NCBI GenBank assembly: GCA_035652335.1
Contig: DASRDZ010000100.1
Location: forward strand, 1-51,369
Reading direction: 5' to 3'
Origin: DASRDZ01 sp035652335
GTDB taxonomy: Bacteria > Chloroflexota > Dormibacteria > Aeolococcales > Aeolococcaceae
DNA: 51,369 nt
Shown: piece by piece, positions 42,493 to 51,145 of the stretch
How positions within the stretch are numbered: position 1 is the stretch's first letter
How the letters are laid out: each line of letters starts with the position of its first letter
The notes under the pieces: model-generated
Databases searched by the model: none
What the model saw: the letters and a program-made list of their open reading frames with translations, nothing else
What the model was told of the DNA's origin: nothing
Position numbers and translations under genes: made by a program

Positions 42493-42972
42493 TCAGTGCG
42501 CGCCCGTCTCCGGCTCGGTGGTGATACGGGCCTGCCAGATGCTCGCCCCCGCGACGTAGACGGTCGCCTCACCGCCGTCGGCGAGTCGCACCGGGACCGC
42601 CCAGGCGATCCGTGCGGGGGCGCCGTCGTAGCTCAGCACCGGCTCACCGGTGACCTGCACCCCGTCCGCGCTGCCGGCCGCCATGTCCCTGACGCGTCGG
42701 GAGTCGAGCCACGAGTCCGCGGCCGGACGCGCGCCGGGCGGGAACGCCGAAGCGGCCTGGAAGCGCAGGTCCGCGGTGACGCGCACGAAGCCGGCGAGGC
42801 GGTCGCCGCGCGTCACCGGGACGAACCACGATTCGACGCTGCCGTCGGGATGGTGCACCGGCAGGGCTGGGCCGACGTCGCCGCCGTCGAGGTCGGGCGC
42901 CATCCCCCCGTCCAGCGCGGCGCGCGCCACGTCGCGCGCCGCACCGGCATCGGGGGATGGCCTGTCGCTCAC
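42493..42972 (-). CDS. Small partner protein of papain-like protease
   Basis: A 159-residue protein with a GTG start that overlaps the protease stop by 4 bp. It has no signal peptide. The sequence alternates strands in the style of a cystatin/PepSY-like fold (SWFVPVTRGDRLAGFVRVTA, then ILSYDG-like and EATVYVAGASIWQAR). I do not recognise it. Strict coupling to the protease gene suggests an inhibitor, chaperone or propeptide-like partner; that is inference. The frame continues far upstream inside the protease gene, but this is shadow. Confidence 0.6.
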   Translation of the reverse strand: MSDRPSPDAGAARDVARAALDGGMAPDLDGGDVGPALPVHHPDGSVESWFVPVTRGDRLAGFVRVTADLRFQAASAFPPGARPAADSWLDSRRVRDMAAGSADGVQVTGEPVLSYDGAPARIAWAVPVRLADGGEATVYVAGASIWQARITTEPETGAH

Positions 42973-44168
42973 ACCAGGGCGACCTGTGCGGTGAAGGCGC
43001 GCCGGTACGTCTGCGTCGCGAAGTTCTCCCAGCGCGTGATCACACCGGCGTTGGGCGGCCACGGGTCGTACACCAGCAGGCCCTCGAAGTTGAGCGCGGG
43101 AACGGTGCTGATCACCTGGTCGAAGCCGGCCACCGTGCGCGAGTGGCCGGGGATGAAGCTGATCAGCGGACGGTTGGCGTCGATCTCCGTACTGTAGGTG
43201 GCGAATGGGGGAGTGGTGAGCATCGTCGCGCTGAGCGCATCGGCGGTCAGCGCCTGCAGCGCCGCGGCGACGTCGCCGTCGCGCGAGTACGGCAGCCCGC
43301 TGGGGTTCTGCAGCGTGCCCAGGCCCAGCCTGTCCGCGATGCGGGTCTGCGTGTAGCCGTAGCGGTAGAAGTCGAGCACCATCTGCACGCTGGCGGCGAC
43401 GCACCACACGCTGGTCTCCTGCCCGCGCACCTCGTAGCAGACGTGGTGGTCGGCATCGCGCGTGCTGAAGTGCAGGTCGCGTGTGAGCACGAGCGTGTAG
43501 CGCGGGATGATCCCGCCCCACCGCGCCGGTGCGATCAGGTGCGGCGAGACGAGCGCTGCGCCGCCGCCACCGCCGGTTGCCTGCGCGTGGAGAGACGCCA
43601 GCACCTCGTTGGTCTCGTGGAAGTGGCGCTCGCGCCGGGAGCGGTCCTCGTCGTCGAGCTCGTCGAGCCACGACCACCGCTCGAAGTCGGAGGGCGGCTC
43701 GTCAGCCGGCCGCTGGCGCTGCTCCGGGACCTGCGCCCAGGTGCCGACCTCGAGCATGAGCACCTCGCGGCCGCCGGAGAGGAGCTGGACGGCCAGCTTG
43801 GGGAAGCTGAATGCGACCAGGCGCGCCTCGTCCACGTCGCGCACCCCGTGGCGTTCCGCCGCCGCCTCGCGGGCTGCGGCGACGAGCCGGGCACCCTGCC
43901 AATCGGCGCCCTGGCCGATGGCGAGCAGCGGCGCGCCGAGGCTCGGGTGGTCGGCCACGTCGACGTAGCCCAGCGGGAGGCCGCCGCGCTCCAGGCGCAT
44001 GCGGTGGAACAGCACCTCCCCGTTGACGTCGTGGACCGCTGTCCCGGGTGCCTGGAGCACCGAGCCGTCGAGCTCGGCATGGCCGAGGCCGCCCGCGCTC
44101 ACCAGTCCGTTGAGATGCGCGACCGCAGCCGCGGTTCCACGCGCCGTCGAGGTCTGACGTTCTGCCAT
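42969..44168 (-). CDS. Papain-like cysteine protease (C70/C39-like)
   Basis: A 399-residue protein with no signal peptide. The N-terminal 240 residues are of unknown fold. The C-terminal domain starts with RGQETSVWCVAASVQMVLDF, the Gln-x5-Cys pattern of AvrRpt2/C39-like papain-fold peptidases: Gln250 for the oxyanion hole, Cys256 as nucleophile, His342 in PGHSRTVAGF and Asp368 in LLVYDPWPP. The triad appears intact. The start at 44168 is chosen over an upstream in-frame codon because the extension is shadow-like. It forms a two-gene unit with the 42493 gene. The substrate is unknown. Confidence 0.75.
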   Translation of the reverse strand: MAERQTSTARGTAAAVAHLNGLVSAGGLGHAELDGSVLQAPGTAVHDVNGEVLFHRMRLERGGLPLGYVDVADHPSLGAPLLAIGQGADWQGARLVAAAREAAAERHGVRDVDEARLVAFSFPKLAVQLLSGGREVLMLEVGTWAQVPEQRQRPADEPPSDFERWSWLDELDDEDRSRRERHFHETNEVLASLHAQATGGGGGAALVSPHLIAPARWGGIIPRYTLVLTRDLHFSTRDADHHVCYEVRGQETSVWCVAASVQMVLDFYRYGYTQTRIADRLGLGTLQNPSGLPYSRDGDVAAALQALTADALSATMLTTPPFATYSTEIDANRPLISFIPGHSRTVAGFDQVISTVPALNFEGLLVYDPWPPNAGVITRWENFATQTYRRAFTAQVALV

Positions 44169-44269
44169 GTCCGCCACCGCCAATGGATCGGCCGGCTCCG
44201 GCCGAAGGTCGCGCAATCATTGCGCTCTGCGGGGCGGCTGTCCAGTGCCGCGTGGCGGCGACGCGCCTG

Positions 44270-44848
44270 TCAGCTGGGGAGCTTGCGGACCGGGTCGCCG
44301 GGACGGATGGTGCCACCGCAAACGACGCGGGCGTTGGCGCCGCGCAGCCGCAGCGATCGTCCGACCGGCGAGTTGACGAACCGCTGCGCGTCGACGCCGA
44401 AGCGCTGCACGAACTTGGCGCAGCCGGTGTGCGGCGGCTCGGTGAGCTCGACCACCGCCTCCTCCCCGATGGCGATGCGGGTGCCGGGCGGGAGGTTGGC
44501 CTCGCTGATGTCGAGGTCGACGTAGAGCTGGTCGCCGGCCAGGGGGATGCGCTCCGGGTCGACGGCGACCAGCGCCGCGAAGCGGACGTTCATCACCGTC
44601 AGCTGGCGCTCGGGGTCGGGGCGGCCCTCGGGGTGGAGGCGGTTGTGCCGGCGGCCCCAGCTGTCGCCCCGGAGCCCCTCGGCGGGGTCGAGGACGGCCT
44701 CGGCGAGCACCTCGCGCTCCTCGACCTCCGGGCGGCGGACCACCAGGGCGAGGCTGCCGAGCTCCGCCGGAGCGGCGCGGACGTGGTCGAGCGCGGCCTC
44801 CATCTCGGCGACGGTGCGCTGGCCGGCCTCTTCGGCGACGCCCTCCAT
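44270..44848 (-). CDS. MOSC-domain protein
   Basis: A 192-residue single MOSC domain protein. The family pattern is visible in LDPAEGLRGDSWG, the NVRFAALVAVDPERIPLAGDQ segment, DLDISEANLPPGTRIAIGE and EPPHTGCAKFVQRFG with the conserved Cys (near 143) that binds sulfur carried by molybdenum-cofactor enzymes. It may take part in sulfur transfer or in reduction of N-hydroxylated compounds. TATGCT (44860-44855) ends 6 nt before the ATG, so the transcript is probably leaderless. Confidence 0.85.
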   Translation of the reverse strand: MEGVAEEAGQRTVAEMEAALDHVRAAPAELGSLALVVRRPEVEEREVLAEAVLDPAEGLRGDSWGRRHNRLHPEGRPDPERQLTVMNVRFAALVAVDPERIPLAGDQLYVDLDISEANLPPGTRIAIGEEAVVELTEPPHTGCAKFVQRFGVDAQRFVNSPVGRSLRLRGANARVVCGGTIRPGDPVRKLPS

Positions 44849-44854
44849 GCGAGG

Positions 44855-44860
44855 AGCATA
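44855..44860 (-). promoter_or_regulatory. -10 box of the MOSC gene (leaderless)
   Basis: TATGCT on the minus strand lies 6 nt before the ATG at 44848; there is no room for a ribosome-binding leader. A -35 is not evident. Confidence 0.4.
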
Positions 44861-44909
44861 GAGGGGGACGGCCCGCGCGCGCCAAGGACGGGCGCCGCGT
44901 GCACGCGGC

Positions 44910-44915
44910 CATAAT
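44910..44915 (+). promoter_or_regulatory. -10 box of the aldo/keto reductase operon (leaderless)
   Basis: CATAAT matches the -10 consensus at five of six positions and ends 7 nt before the ATG at 44923, so the transcript should start at the start codon. This also supports 44923 over the in-frame ATG at 44899, which lies upstream of the box. Confidence 0.45.
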
Positions 44916-44922
44916 CGGGGCC

Positions 44923-45924
44923 ATGCAGAACCGCACCCTCGGCTCCACCCCGGTCCAGGTGTCGGCGATCGGCTTCGGGGGCTGGGTCCTCGGCACCTCC
45001 TGGTGGGGCACGCTCACCGAGGAGGAGGGGAGGGCGCTGGTCCGGCGCGCGCTCGACCGCGGCATCACCTTCTTCGACACCGCCGACTCCTACGGCGACG
45101 ACGGCGTCAGCGAGACCCTGCTCGCCGGCGCGCTGGCCGGCCTGCCCCGCGACTCCTACCTGCTCGGCACCAAGTTCGGCTACGACATCACCCTGCCGCG
45201 CAGCGCACACACCCACAGCGAGCGCCCGCAGCGCTGGGACGGCCAGTTCATCCGCAACGCGTGCGAGGCGTCCCTGCGGCGGCTGGGCACCGACGTCATC
45301 GACGTCTACGAGATGCACAACCCGCGCATGGACGCCGTCGACTCCGACGAGGCTTTCGCCACGCTGCAATCGTTGCAGGACGAGGGCAAGATCCGCGTCT
45401 ACGGCGTGGCCCTGGGCCCGGCGATCGGCTGGGAGGCGGAGGGCGTCAAGGCGCTGCGCGAGCGCCGCGTCCAGGTGCTGCAGACCGTGTACAACATGCT
45501 CGAGCAGGACCCCGGGCGCCGCTTCCTCGAGGAGGCCGCCGCGGTCGGCGCGGGCGTGCTGGCGCGCGTGCCCCATGCCAGCGGCGCGCTGGAGGGGAAG
45601 ATCACCAAGGAGACCACCTTCGCCGCCGGCGACCACCGCTCCTTCCGCAACCGGCAGATGCTCGTCGACCTGCTCGACAAGGCCGAGACGCTGCGCTGGC
45701 TGCACCAGGACGGGCGGCGCACGGTGGCGCAGCTGGCCCTGCAGTACGCCATCGCGCAGCCGGGCATCAGCAGCGTGCTGCCCACCATGACCTCGATCGA
45801 GCAGCTCGACGAGTTCACCGGCGCCGTCGACGCCCCGCCGCTCACGGCGGACGAGCTGCAGCGCATCGACGCGCTCTACGCCGACAACTTCGGCGTCGAG
45901 CGTCGCGAGTACGCGCGGCGCTGA
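44923..45924 (+). CDS. Aldo/keto reductase
   Basis: A 333-residue NADPH-dependent oxidoreductase with an eight-stranded barrel. The catalytic tetrad is seen: Asp52 and Tyr57 in FFDTADSYGDDG, Lys84 in LLGTKFGYD and His132 in DVYEMHNPR. The pattern SSVLPTMTSIEQLDE near the end is the usual cofactor-binding part. It is the first gene of a three-gene operon with two ArsA-like ATPases, overlapping the first by 4 bp. The substrate is not predictable. Confidence 0.92.
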   Translation: MQNRTLGSTPVQVSAIGFGGWVLGTSWWGTLTEEEGRALVRRALDRGITFFDTADSYGDDGVSETLLAGALAGLPRDSYLLGTKFGYDITLPRSAHTHSERPQRWDGQFIRNACEASLRRLGTDVIDVYEMHNPRMDAVDSDEAFATLQSLQDEGKIRVYGVALGPAIGWEAEGVKALRERRVQVLQTVYNMLEQDPGRRFLEEAAAVGAGVLARVPHASGALEGKITKETTFAAGDHRSFRNRQMLVDLLDKAETLRWLHQDGRRTVAQLALQYAIAQPGISSVLPTMTSIEQLDEFTGAVDAPPLTADELQRIDALYADNFGVERREYARR

Positions 45925-46937
45925 CGCCGACGCGCGCGGGGGCACGGTCGCCCGAGACGGCTGACGGCGTCCTCGCCGAGCTCCTCGAACGGCGCCTCCT
46001 CTTCGTCGCTGGCAAGGGCGGGACGGGCAAGTCGACGCTGGCTGGAGCGCTGGCGCTGGTGGCGGCGCGCCAGGACAAGCGCGTCCTCTGCATCGACATC
46101 GACGCCAAGGGCGACCTCGCCGGCGCGCTCGGCTCACCGCCTGTTGGCTTCCAGCCGCGGCCGGTGCAGCCGGGGGTGCACGTGCTGCAGCTGATCCCCG
46201 AGGAGTCGCTGCAGGAATACCTGCAGATCTACTACAAGGTGCCGCGCTTCGCCCGGATGACGCCGCTGGCGCGCGTCTTCGACTTCGTCGCCACCGGCGT
46301 GCCCGGGGCGCGGGAGATGCTGGTGATCGGCAAGATCGCCTTCGAGGAGAAGCGCCGCGAGCGCGACGGCACCCCGGCCTGGGACCTGATCATCGTCGAC
46401 GCCGCCGCCACCGGCCACTTCCTGCCGCAGATCCGCGCCGCGCGCGCCATGCTCGATCTGGTCAAGGGTGGCATGATCCGCTCGCAGGTGGAGTGGATCG
46501 ACGCCATCCTCAGCGATCCCCAGCGAACGCTGCTCACGGTGTGCGCGCTGCCGGAGGAGATGCCGGTGGTGGAGGCGCTGGAGCTGAGCGAGAAGGCCCG
46601 CCGCGAGACGCGCATCCGCGTCGGAGCATGCTTCCTCAACCGCACCATCCCCGTGGTGCTGACTCCCAGGCAGCGCAGGGTGCTGGAGTCGATGGGCGCG
46701 CCGGAGCACGTCGACGCGCTGAGCGAGCGCTTCGGCGGCGACGTCGGTGCGGTGGTGCAGGGCGCGCGGCTGTCGCAGCGCCTCCACGACAACGGCGCGG
46801 CGCATGCCAAGCGCCTGCGCGCGGGCATCGGGGCGCCGGTCGTGGAGGTGCCGCTGCAGGTCGAGGCGCGCCCGGGCCTGGCGACCACGCGCGCGGTGGC
46901 GTCGGCGCTGATGCGCGGCGAGGCCTCGCTGTCGTGA
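45921..46937 (+). CDS. ArsA/Get3-like ATPase, first of pair
   Basis: A protein of about 338 residues with the deviant Walker A motif GKGGTGKST (31-39), including the signature Lys, then VLCIDIDAKGDLAGALG (switch I-like) and WDLIIVDAAATGHFLPQI (switch II-like). It belongs to the anion-transporting/tail-anchored-protein ATPases; actinobacteria have a similar side-by-side pair (Rv3679/Rv3680 in Mycobacterium tuberculosis). No ATG, GTG or TTG precedes the P-loop in frame. A CTG at 45921 overlaps the reductase stop as CTGA, just as other genes here overlap as ATGA or GTGA, so CTG is the likely start. The 3' end overlaps the next gene by 4 bp. Confidence 0.85.
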   Translation: MTPTRAGARSPETADGVLAELLERRLLFVAGKGGTGKSTLAGALALVAARQDKRVLCIDIDAKGDLAGALGSPPVGFQPRPVQPGVHVLQLIPEESLQEYLQIYYKVPRFARMTPLARVFDFVATGVPGAREMLVIGKIAFEEKRRERDGTPAWDLIIVDAAATGHFLPQIRAARAMLDLVKGGMIRSQVEWIDAILSDPQRTLLTVCALPEEMPVVEALELSEKARRETRIRVGACFLNRTIPVVLTPRQRRVLESMGAPEHVDALSERFGGDVGAVVQGARLSQRLHDNGAAHAKRLRAGIGAPVVEVPLQVEARPGLATTRAVASALMRGEASLS

Positions 46938-48118
46938 GCGCCGCCGCCGAGCAGCCGCTCGACCTCGCGGCGCGTCTCGCCGAGCGCGAGGTGGTGGTCT
47001 GCGCCGGCAGCGGCGGGGTCGGCAAGACGACGATCAGCGCCGCGCTGGGCGTGGCCATGGTGGCGGAGCAGGACCGCCGCGTGCTCGTGCTCACCGTCGA
47101 CCCGGCGCGGCGGCTGGCCACCGCGCTCGGTCTCGAGAGCGTCGGCAGCGAGCCCTCCCGGGTGCCCGCGGCGCAGCTCAAGAAGGCGCTCGGCGCCGCC
47201 CCCAAGGGCGAGCTGGTTTGTGCCATGCTCGACCAGAAGTCGACGTGGGACCGGCTGGTCGCGCGCCTGTCGCCGGATCGCGCGACCGCCGACCGCATCT
47301 ACCGCAACCCCTTCTACCAGGGCATCAGCGAGGCCTTCGTCGGCTCGCACGAGTACATGGCCATGGAGGCGCTGTACGAGCTGCACACGCAGCGCGAGTA
47401 CGACACCCTGATCATCGACACGCCGCCGTCGCGCAACGCCCTCGACTTCCTGGAGGCGCCCACCCGCCTCAACGACTTCGTGGGCGCGCGGCTGCTCGCC
47501 TGGCTGGCCGCGCCGACGCGGATGGGCTTCCGCGCCATGGGCTTCGCCGCCGGGCCCTTCATGCGCATGGCCGACCGCCTGCTCGGCACCGACGTCCTGG
47601 AGGACCTCTCCTCGTTCGTGCGCGACCTGCAGCTGCTCTACGGCGGCGTGCAGAAGCAGGCGCGCGAGGTGTACCGCCTGCTGCGCGCGCCCGCCACCGG
47701 CTTCGTGGTGGTGACGACGCTGGAGCCCGCCCCCTTCGCCGAGGCCGAGTTCTTCTGCTCCAAGCTGCACGAGTTCTCCATGCCGCTGCGTGCCCTGGTG
47801 GTCAACCGGGTGCTGCCGGACGCGCTGCGCGAGCGCGAGGCCGTCGCCGCGGCCGCAGCCCTCGCCGACGCGTCGAGCGCGGCCAGGATCCTCGGCGAGG
47901 AGCTCGGCGAGAAGGTCACCGCCGACACGCCCAAGCGCATCGCCGAGGCGTTCACCCTGCTCAGCCGGCTGGCCGAGCGCGACACCCGTCAGGTGGCGCG
48001 GCTGGCCCGGCTGGGACGCGTCCCGCTGGCGCGGCTGCCGCTGGTCGACCACGACATCTCCGACCTCGAAGGGCTCTCGCTCATGGCGGCGGGACTTCGC
48101 GGCCGGGCGACGGTGTAG
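46934..48118 (+). CDS. ArsA/Get3-like ATPase, second of pair
   Basis: A 394-residue ATPase with GSGGVGKTT (25-33), LTVDPARRLATALG and YDTLIIDTPPSRNALDFL. The Lys that normally begins the deviant Walker A motif is Ser26 here, while the first protein of the pair has it, so the two subunits may not be equivalent, as in a heterodimer with one active face. The middle part carries hydrophobic helices (LLAWLAAPTRMGFRAMGFAA) that could bind membrane-protein tails. A GTG start overlaps the previous stop. The 3' end overlaps the convergent gene 48081-48296 by 38 bp. Confidence 0.9.
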   Translation: MSAAAEQPLDLAARLAEREVVVCAGSGGVGKTTISAALGVAMVAEQDRRVLVLTVDPARRLATALGLESVGSEPSRVPAAQLKKALGAAPKGELVCAMLDQKSTWDRLVARLSPDRATADRIYRNPFYQGISEAFVGSHEYMAMEALYELHTQREYDTLIIDTPPSRNALDFLEAPTRLNDFVGARLLAWLAAPTRMGFRAMGFAAGPFMRMADRLLGTDVLEDLSSFVRDLQLLYGGVQKQAREVYRLLRAPATGFVVVTTLEPAPFAEAEFFCSKLHEFSMPLRALVVNRVLPDALREREAVAAAAALADASSAARILGEELGEKVTADTPKRIAEAFTLLSRLAERDTRQVARLARLGRVPLARLPLVDHDISDLEGLSLMAAGLRGRATV

Positions 48119-48296
48119 CCCCTCCGGCGTCGGGCTCGCCGCGCTCCCAGCCGCGGCAGCGCAGCACGGGCAGTCGCGGGTAGCGGTCGAAGGCGGGATC
48201 CGTCGCCGACAGCCGGCACATCCAGAACGTCGAGCGCGCGCCCCGCACCGGCCCGGCGTGGCGGCAGGTTGCGCAGAGCCCGGGGTCGGGCGTCAT
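48081..48296 (-). CDS. Small four-Cys protein
   Basis: A 71-residue protein with Cys8-x2-Cys11, Cys27 and Cys47 in the pattern CATCRHAG...STFWMCRLS...DPAFDRYPRLPVLRCRGWE. This is a recurrent small-protein type in high-GC soil bacteria and probably binds zinc; its role is unknown. The ATG overlaps the stop of the YhaN-like gene by 4 bp. Its 3' end overlaps the end of the second ArsA-like gene on the opposite strand. Confidence 0.7.
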   Translation of the reverse strand: MTPDPGLCATCRHAGPVRGARSTFWMCRLSATDPAFDRYPRLPVLRCRGWERGEPDAGGATPSPGREVPPP

Positions 48297-51145
48297 CGCG
48301 CCAGGTGGGTCACCGTGGCGCCGCCCTCGCCGCGCGCCGCCAGCAGCGGGGTGCGGCCGAGGACGATGACCGAGCAGTCGCCGCCGCCCTCGCGGGCCAC
48401 CTGGTCGGCAAGGCCGGGATGGGTGGTCGTGATCACCACCTGGTTGGTTTCTGACAGGCTGAGCAGGAACTCGACGGCCGCGCGGCGCCGGGTGGGGTCG
48501 GCGGTGAGCAGCGGGTCGTCGAGCAGCAGCGGCGCAGGTTCACCGGCGTCGCCGAGCACCTCGGTGAGGGCGAGGCGCAGCAGCAGCGACACCTGGTCGC
48601 GGGTCCCGTGCGACACCAGGTCGAGCGGCACCAGCTCGGGCCGCTCGGCGCAGTGCAGCGACACGGCGAAGCGCTCGGCGTCGACGTCGACGGCGTCGTA
48701 GCGCGACTCGGTGAGCAGCGCCAGCCGCGCGCCCACCGACGCCGCCAGTCGCGGCGCCACGTCGCGGTGCACGCGGCGCGCCGCCTCCTCGATCATGGCG
48801 CCGGCGCGGCGCAGCGCCTCGAGCTGGTGCAGGCAGCGCTCGCGAATCGCCAGCGCCGCGGCGCGCTCGTCCTCCAGGTCGGCCACCGCGGGGAGGCCGT
48901 CGAGCAATCCGGCGAGACGCTCGCGCAGCCCGGCGGCCTCGCCGCGCGCGGCGGCGGCCGCGTGGCGCGCCGTCTCAACGGTGTTCTCCAGGCGCTGCAG
49001 CGCGGCGGCGTCGAGCGGCTCGGCGGCATCCGCGTGGCCCGGGTCGCCGCCCCGGCGGCGCAGGTCCTCGGCGAACTGGGCCTGCCGGCGGTCGAGCACC
49101 CCGGCGTCGGCGCCGAGCACCGCGATGCGGCGGCGCACCTCGGCCAGCCGCGCGGCGGTGGCCTCCAGCTGGCGGCGGGTCGAGCACGCCTGGCGGAAGT
49201 GGGCGGCGGCGCGCACCGGGTCGGGGTCGGGCTCCAGCCCGGCCACCTCCAGGTACTGGGCCATCTCCGCCTCCAGGGCGGCGCGGGTGGCGGCACGCTC
49301 CTCGGCCTCCAGGCGGGCCGCACGACCGCCCTCCTCCTCGCGGGCGAGACGGCCGTCCTCCTGCTCCAGCTCGGCGACGCGGCGGCGGGCGGAGGCGGCG
49401 TCCTCCACCGCGTTGAGGGCGGCCCGGGCACGGGCCAGCAACCCCATGGCGGTGGTCTGCAGCAGCGGCGAGTCGTCGGAGCCGACCGGCACCGGGATCG
49501 AGGCAGCCAGGGTGAGGCAGCGCTGGGCGAGGTCGGCGGCATGCGCCGTGGCCGCCTCCAGCTCCTCGCGGCCCGTCTCGACGAGCAGCTCCTGGCGCTG
49601 CAGGTCGGCGTGGAGGGCGCGCAGGTCGCCGAGGCGGCGCGAGGCGCGGTGCAGGCCCGCGGGGCTGAGGTCCATGCCCGGGCAGCGCCGGGCCAGCTCT
49701 CGGCGTGCGTCGGCGGCGGGGCCGTGGCCGCGGCGTCCGGCGGCGACCACCGCCGCCGCAGCCAGCAGGGCGAGCACCGCGGCCACCACGCCGACCTCGC
49801 GCCGCCCGGCCGCCACGCAGGCCGCCGCCAGCCCTGCGCCGACGAGCGCCACCATCGCGGCAACCGGTCCAAGGCGGCGGACCTCGGTGGGACGCGACGC
49901 GGTCTCGACGAGGTCGGCGACCAGCTCCGCGCTGCCCACCGGGACAGCACCGAGCCCGGTCCCGGCGATCTCCTGTCGGAGCGCCGCGCTGCGCGCCTGG
50001 GCCGCCTGCACCGACGCGGCGCGCTTCTCGACGCCGCCGGCGGCGGCGACCTCCCCGGCGAGGCGCTGCACCTCGTCCAGCGCGGCCTCCGGGACGCGTG
50101 GTGCCAGGCCCAGGGCGCGGAGCGCGGTGAAGATCTCCAGCCGGCGCTTCTCGATGGCCTCGAGCCGCTGCTCCGCCTCGCTCCAGCGCGCCGCCGCCTG
50201 GCGGTCGAGCGCCTGCGCCTGGGCCAGCTCCCCGGCCACGGCGATGACGCGCTCCTCCAGCTCCAGCGGGAAGGCGGCGTAGCCGGACCACCCGGCCACC
50301 ACCTCGTCGAGCCGCCGCTCCTCCTCCAGCGCGTCGGCGAGCTCACGCCGCTGCGCGGTGATCGCGGCGAGCCGCCCCACCAGCCAGGCCCGCTCGCACT
50401 CCGCCTGGCGCCGCTCGGCCTCGGCGGCCAGCTCCTCCAGGTGTCGCAGACGGTCCTGCTCGCGCCCGACCGCGTCGGTGCGCCGCCTGGCCGCCTCCAG
50501 CTCGGCTTCGACCTGGCGCAGCCGCGCGGTGGCCTGGCCCAAAGGCGTCCCGCCGCGACGCTCCGTGCCCACCCGGGCCTCGGCTGCGCGCAGCCGCGCC
50601 AGCGCCTCGGCAGCGGTCGCCTGTGACGCGGAGTCGGCGAGCCGCTCGACCGCCTCCTGCAGGCGGTCGGCCCGTGAGGTGACGGTGTCGGGCGCGTCCA
50701 GCCGCAGGCTGTCCTCGCCGATGCAGGCGGTGGCGCAGAAGACAGCCTCGTCGACGCCGAGGTGCACGCGTCCCGGCACCACCGCCCGACCCACGCGCAG
50801 CTGGTCGGTGACGTCCCCGCCACCCAGCTCGACCACCTGCACGGACTGCGCCCGCCGGCCCAGGCCGCGGGCGACCCGGAAGCGCCGCCCGTCGGCGAGC
50901 GCGTAGGTGAGCGCCAGCCCGTACTGCTCGCCCTTCCAGGGAGTCCAGCGCGCCCACTCGCTGCGCTCCACCGCCCGCCCCTGGCTGCCCGCGTCGAGCC
51001 CGTAGAGCGCGGCGCGCACGGCCCGGTGCAGCGTCGACTTGCCCGCCTCGTTCTCGCCCAGCAGCACCGTGACCCGCGGGGCGAAGTCGACGCGGACGTC
51101 GCGAAGCCGGCCGAAGCCGAGGATCTCGACGCTCTCCAGCCTCAT
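48293..51145 (-). CDS. YhaN/SbcC-like AAA ATPase
   Basis: A 950-residue SMC-like protein with Walker A GENEAGKST (30-38), long coiled-coil arms (about 170-400 and 500-800), a pair of hydrophobic helices in the middle (about 425-475, typical of YhaN), a signature-like LVSHGTRDQVSLLLRLAL near the C-terminus, and Walker B PLLLDDPLLTADPTRR followed by VVITTTHPG. It likely pairs with a metallophosphoesterase nuclease subunit, as in SbcCD and YhaO-YhaN; the truncated upstream gene is in the right place for it. The role is DNA-end processing, by family. The start overlaps the upstream stop (ATGA). Confidence 0.9.
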   Translation of the reverse strand: MRLESVEILGFGRLRDVRVDFAPRVTVLLGENEAGKSTLHRAVRAALYGLDAGSQGRAVERSEWARWTPWKGEQYGLALTYALADGRRFRVARGLGRRAQSVQVVELGGGDVTDQLRVGRAVVPGRVHLGVDEAVFCATACIGEDSLRLDAPDTVTSRADRLQEAVERLADSASQATAAEALARLRAAEARVGTERRGGTPLGQATARLRQVEAELEAARRRTDAVGREQDRLRHLEELAAEAERRQAECERAWLVGRLAAITAQRRELADALEEERRLDEVVAGWSGYAAFPLELEERVIAVAGELAQAQALDRQAAARWSEAEQRLEAIEKRRLEIFTALRALGLAPRVPEAALDEVQRLAGEVAAAGGVEKRAASVQAAQARSAALRQEIAGTGLGAVPVGSAELVADLVETASRPTEVRRLGPVAAMVALVGAGLAAACVAAGRREVGVVAAVLALLAAAAVVAAGRRGHGPAADARRELARRCPGMDLSPAGLHRASRRLGDLRALHADLQRQELLVETGREELEAATAHAADLAQRCLTLAASIPVPVGSDDSPLLQTTAMGLLARARAALNAVEDAASARRRVAELEQEDGRLAREEEGGRAARLEAEERAATRAALEAEMAQYLEVAGLEPDPDPVRAAAHFRQACSTRRQLEATAARLAEVRRRIAVLGADAGVLDRRQAQFAEDLRRRGGDPGHADAAEPLDAAALQRLENTVETARHAAAAARGEAAGLRERLAGLLDGLPAVADLEDERAAALAIRERCLHQLEALRRAGAMIEEAARRVHRDVAPRLAASVGARLALLTESRYDAVDVDAERFAVSLHCAERPELVPLDLVSHGTRDQVSLLLRLALTEVLGDAGEPAPLLLDDPLLTADPTRRRAAVEFLLSLSETNQVVITTTHPGLADQVAREGGGDCSVIVLGRTPLLAARGEGGATVTHLAR

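Noticed and set aside
48608..50626. A 672-codon plus-strand frame opposite the YhaN-like gene
   Set aside because: It mirrors the coiled-coil codons of the real gene and has a shadow composition (Gly/Arg/Leu/Gln-rich) with no domain.
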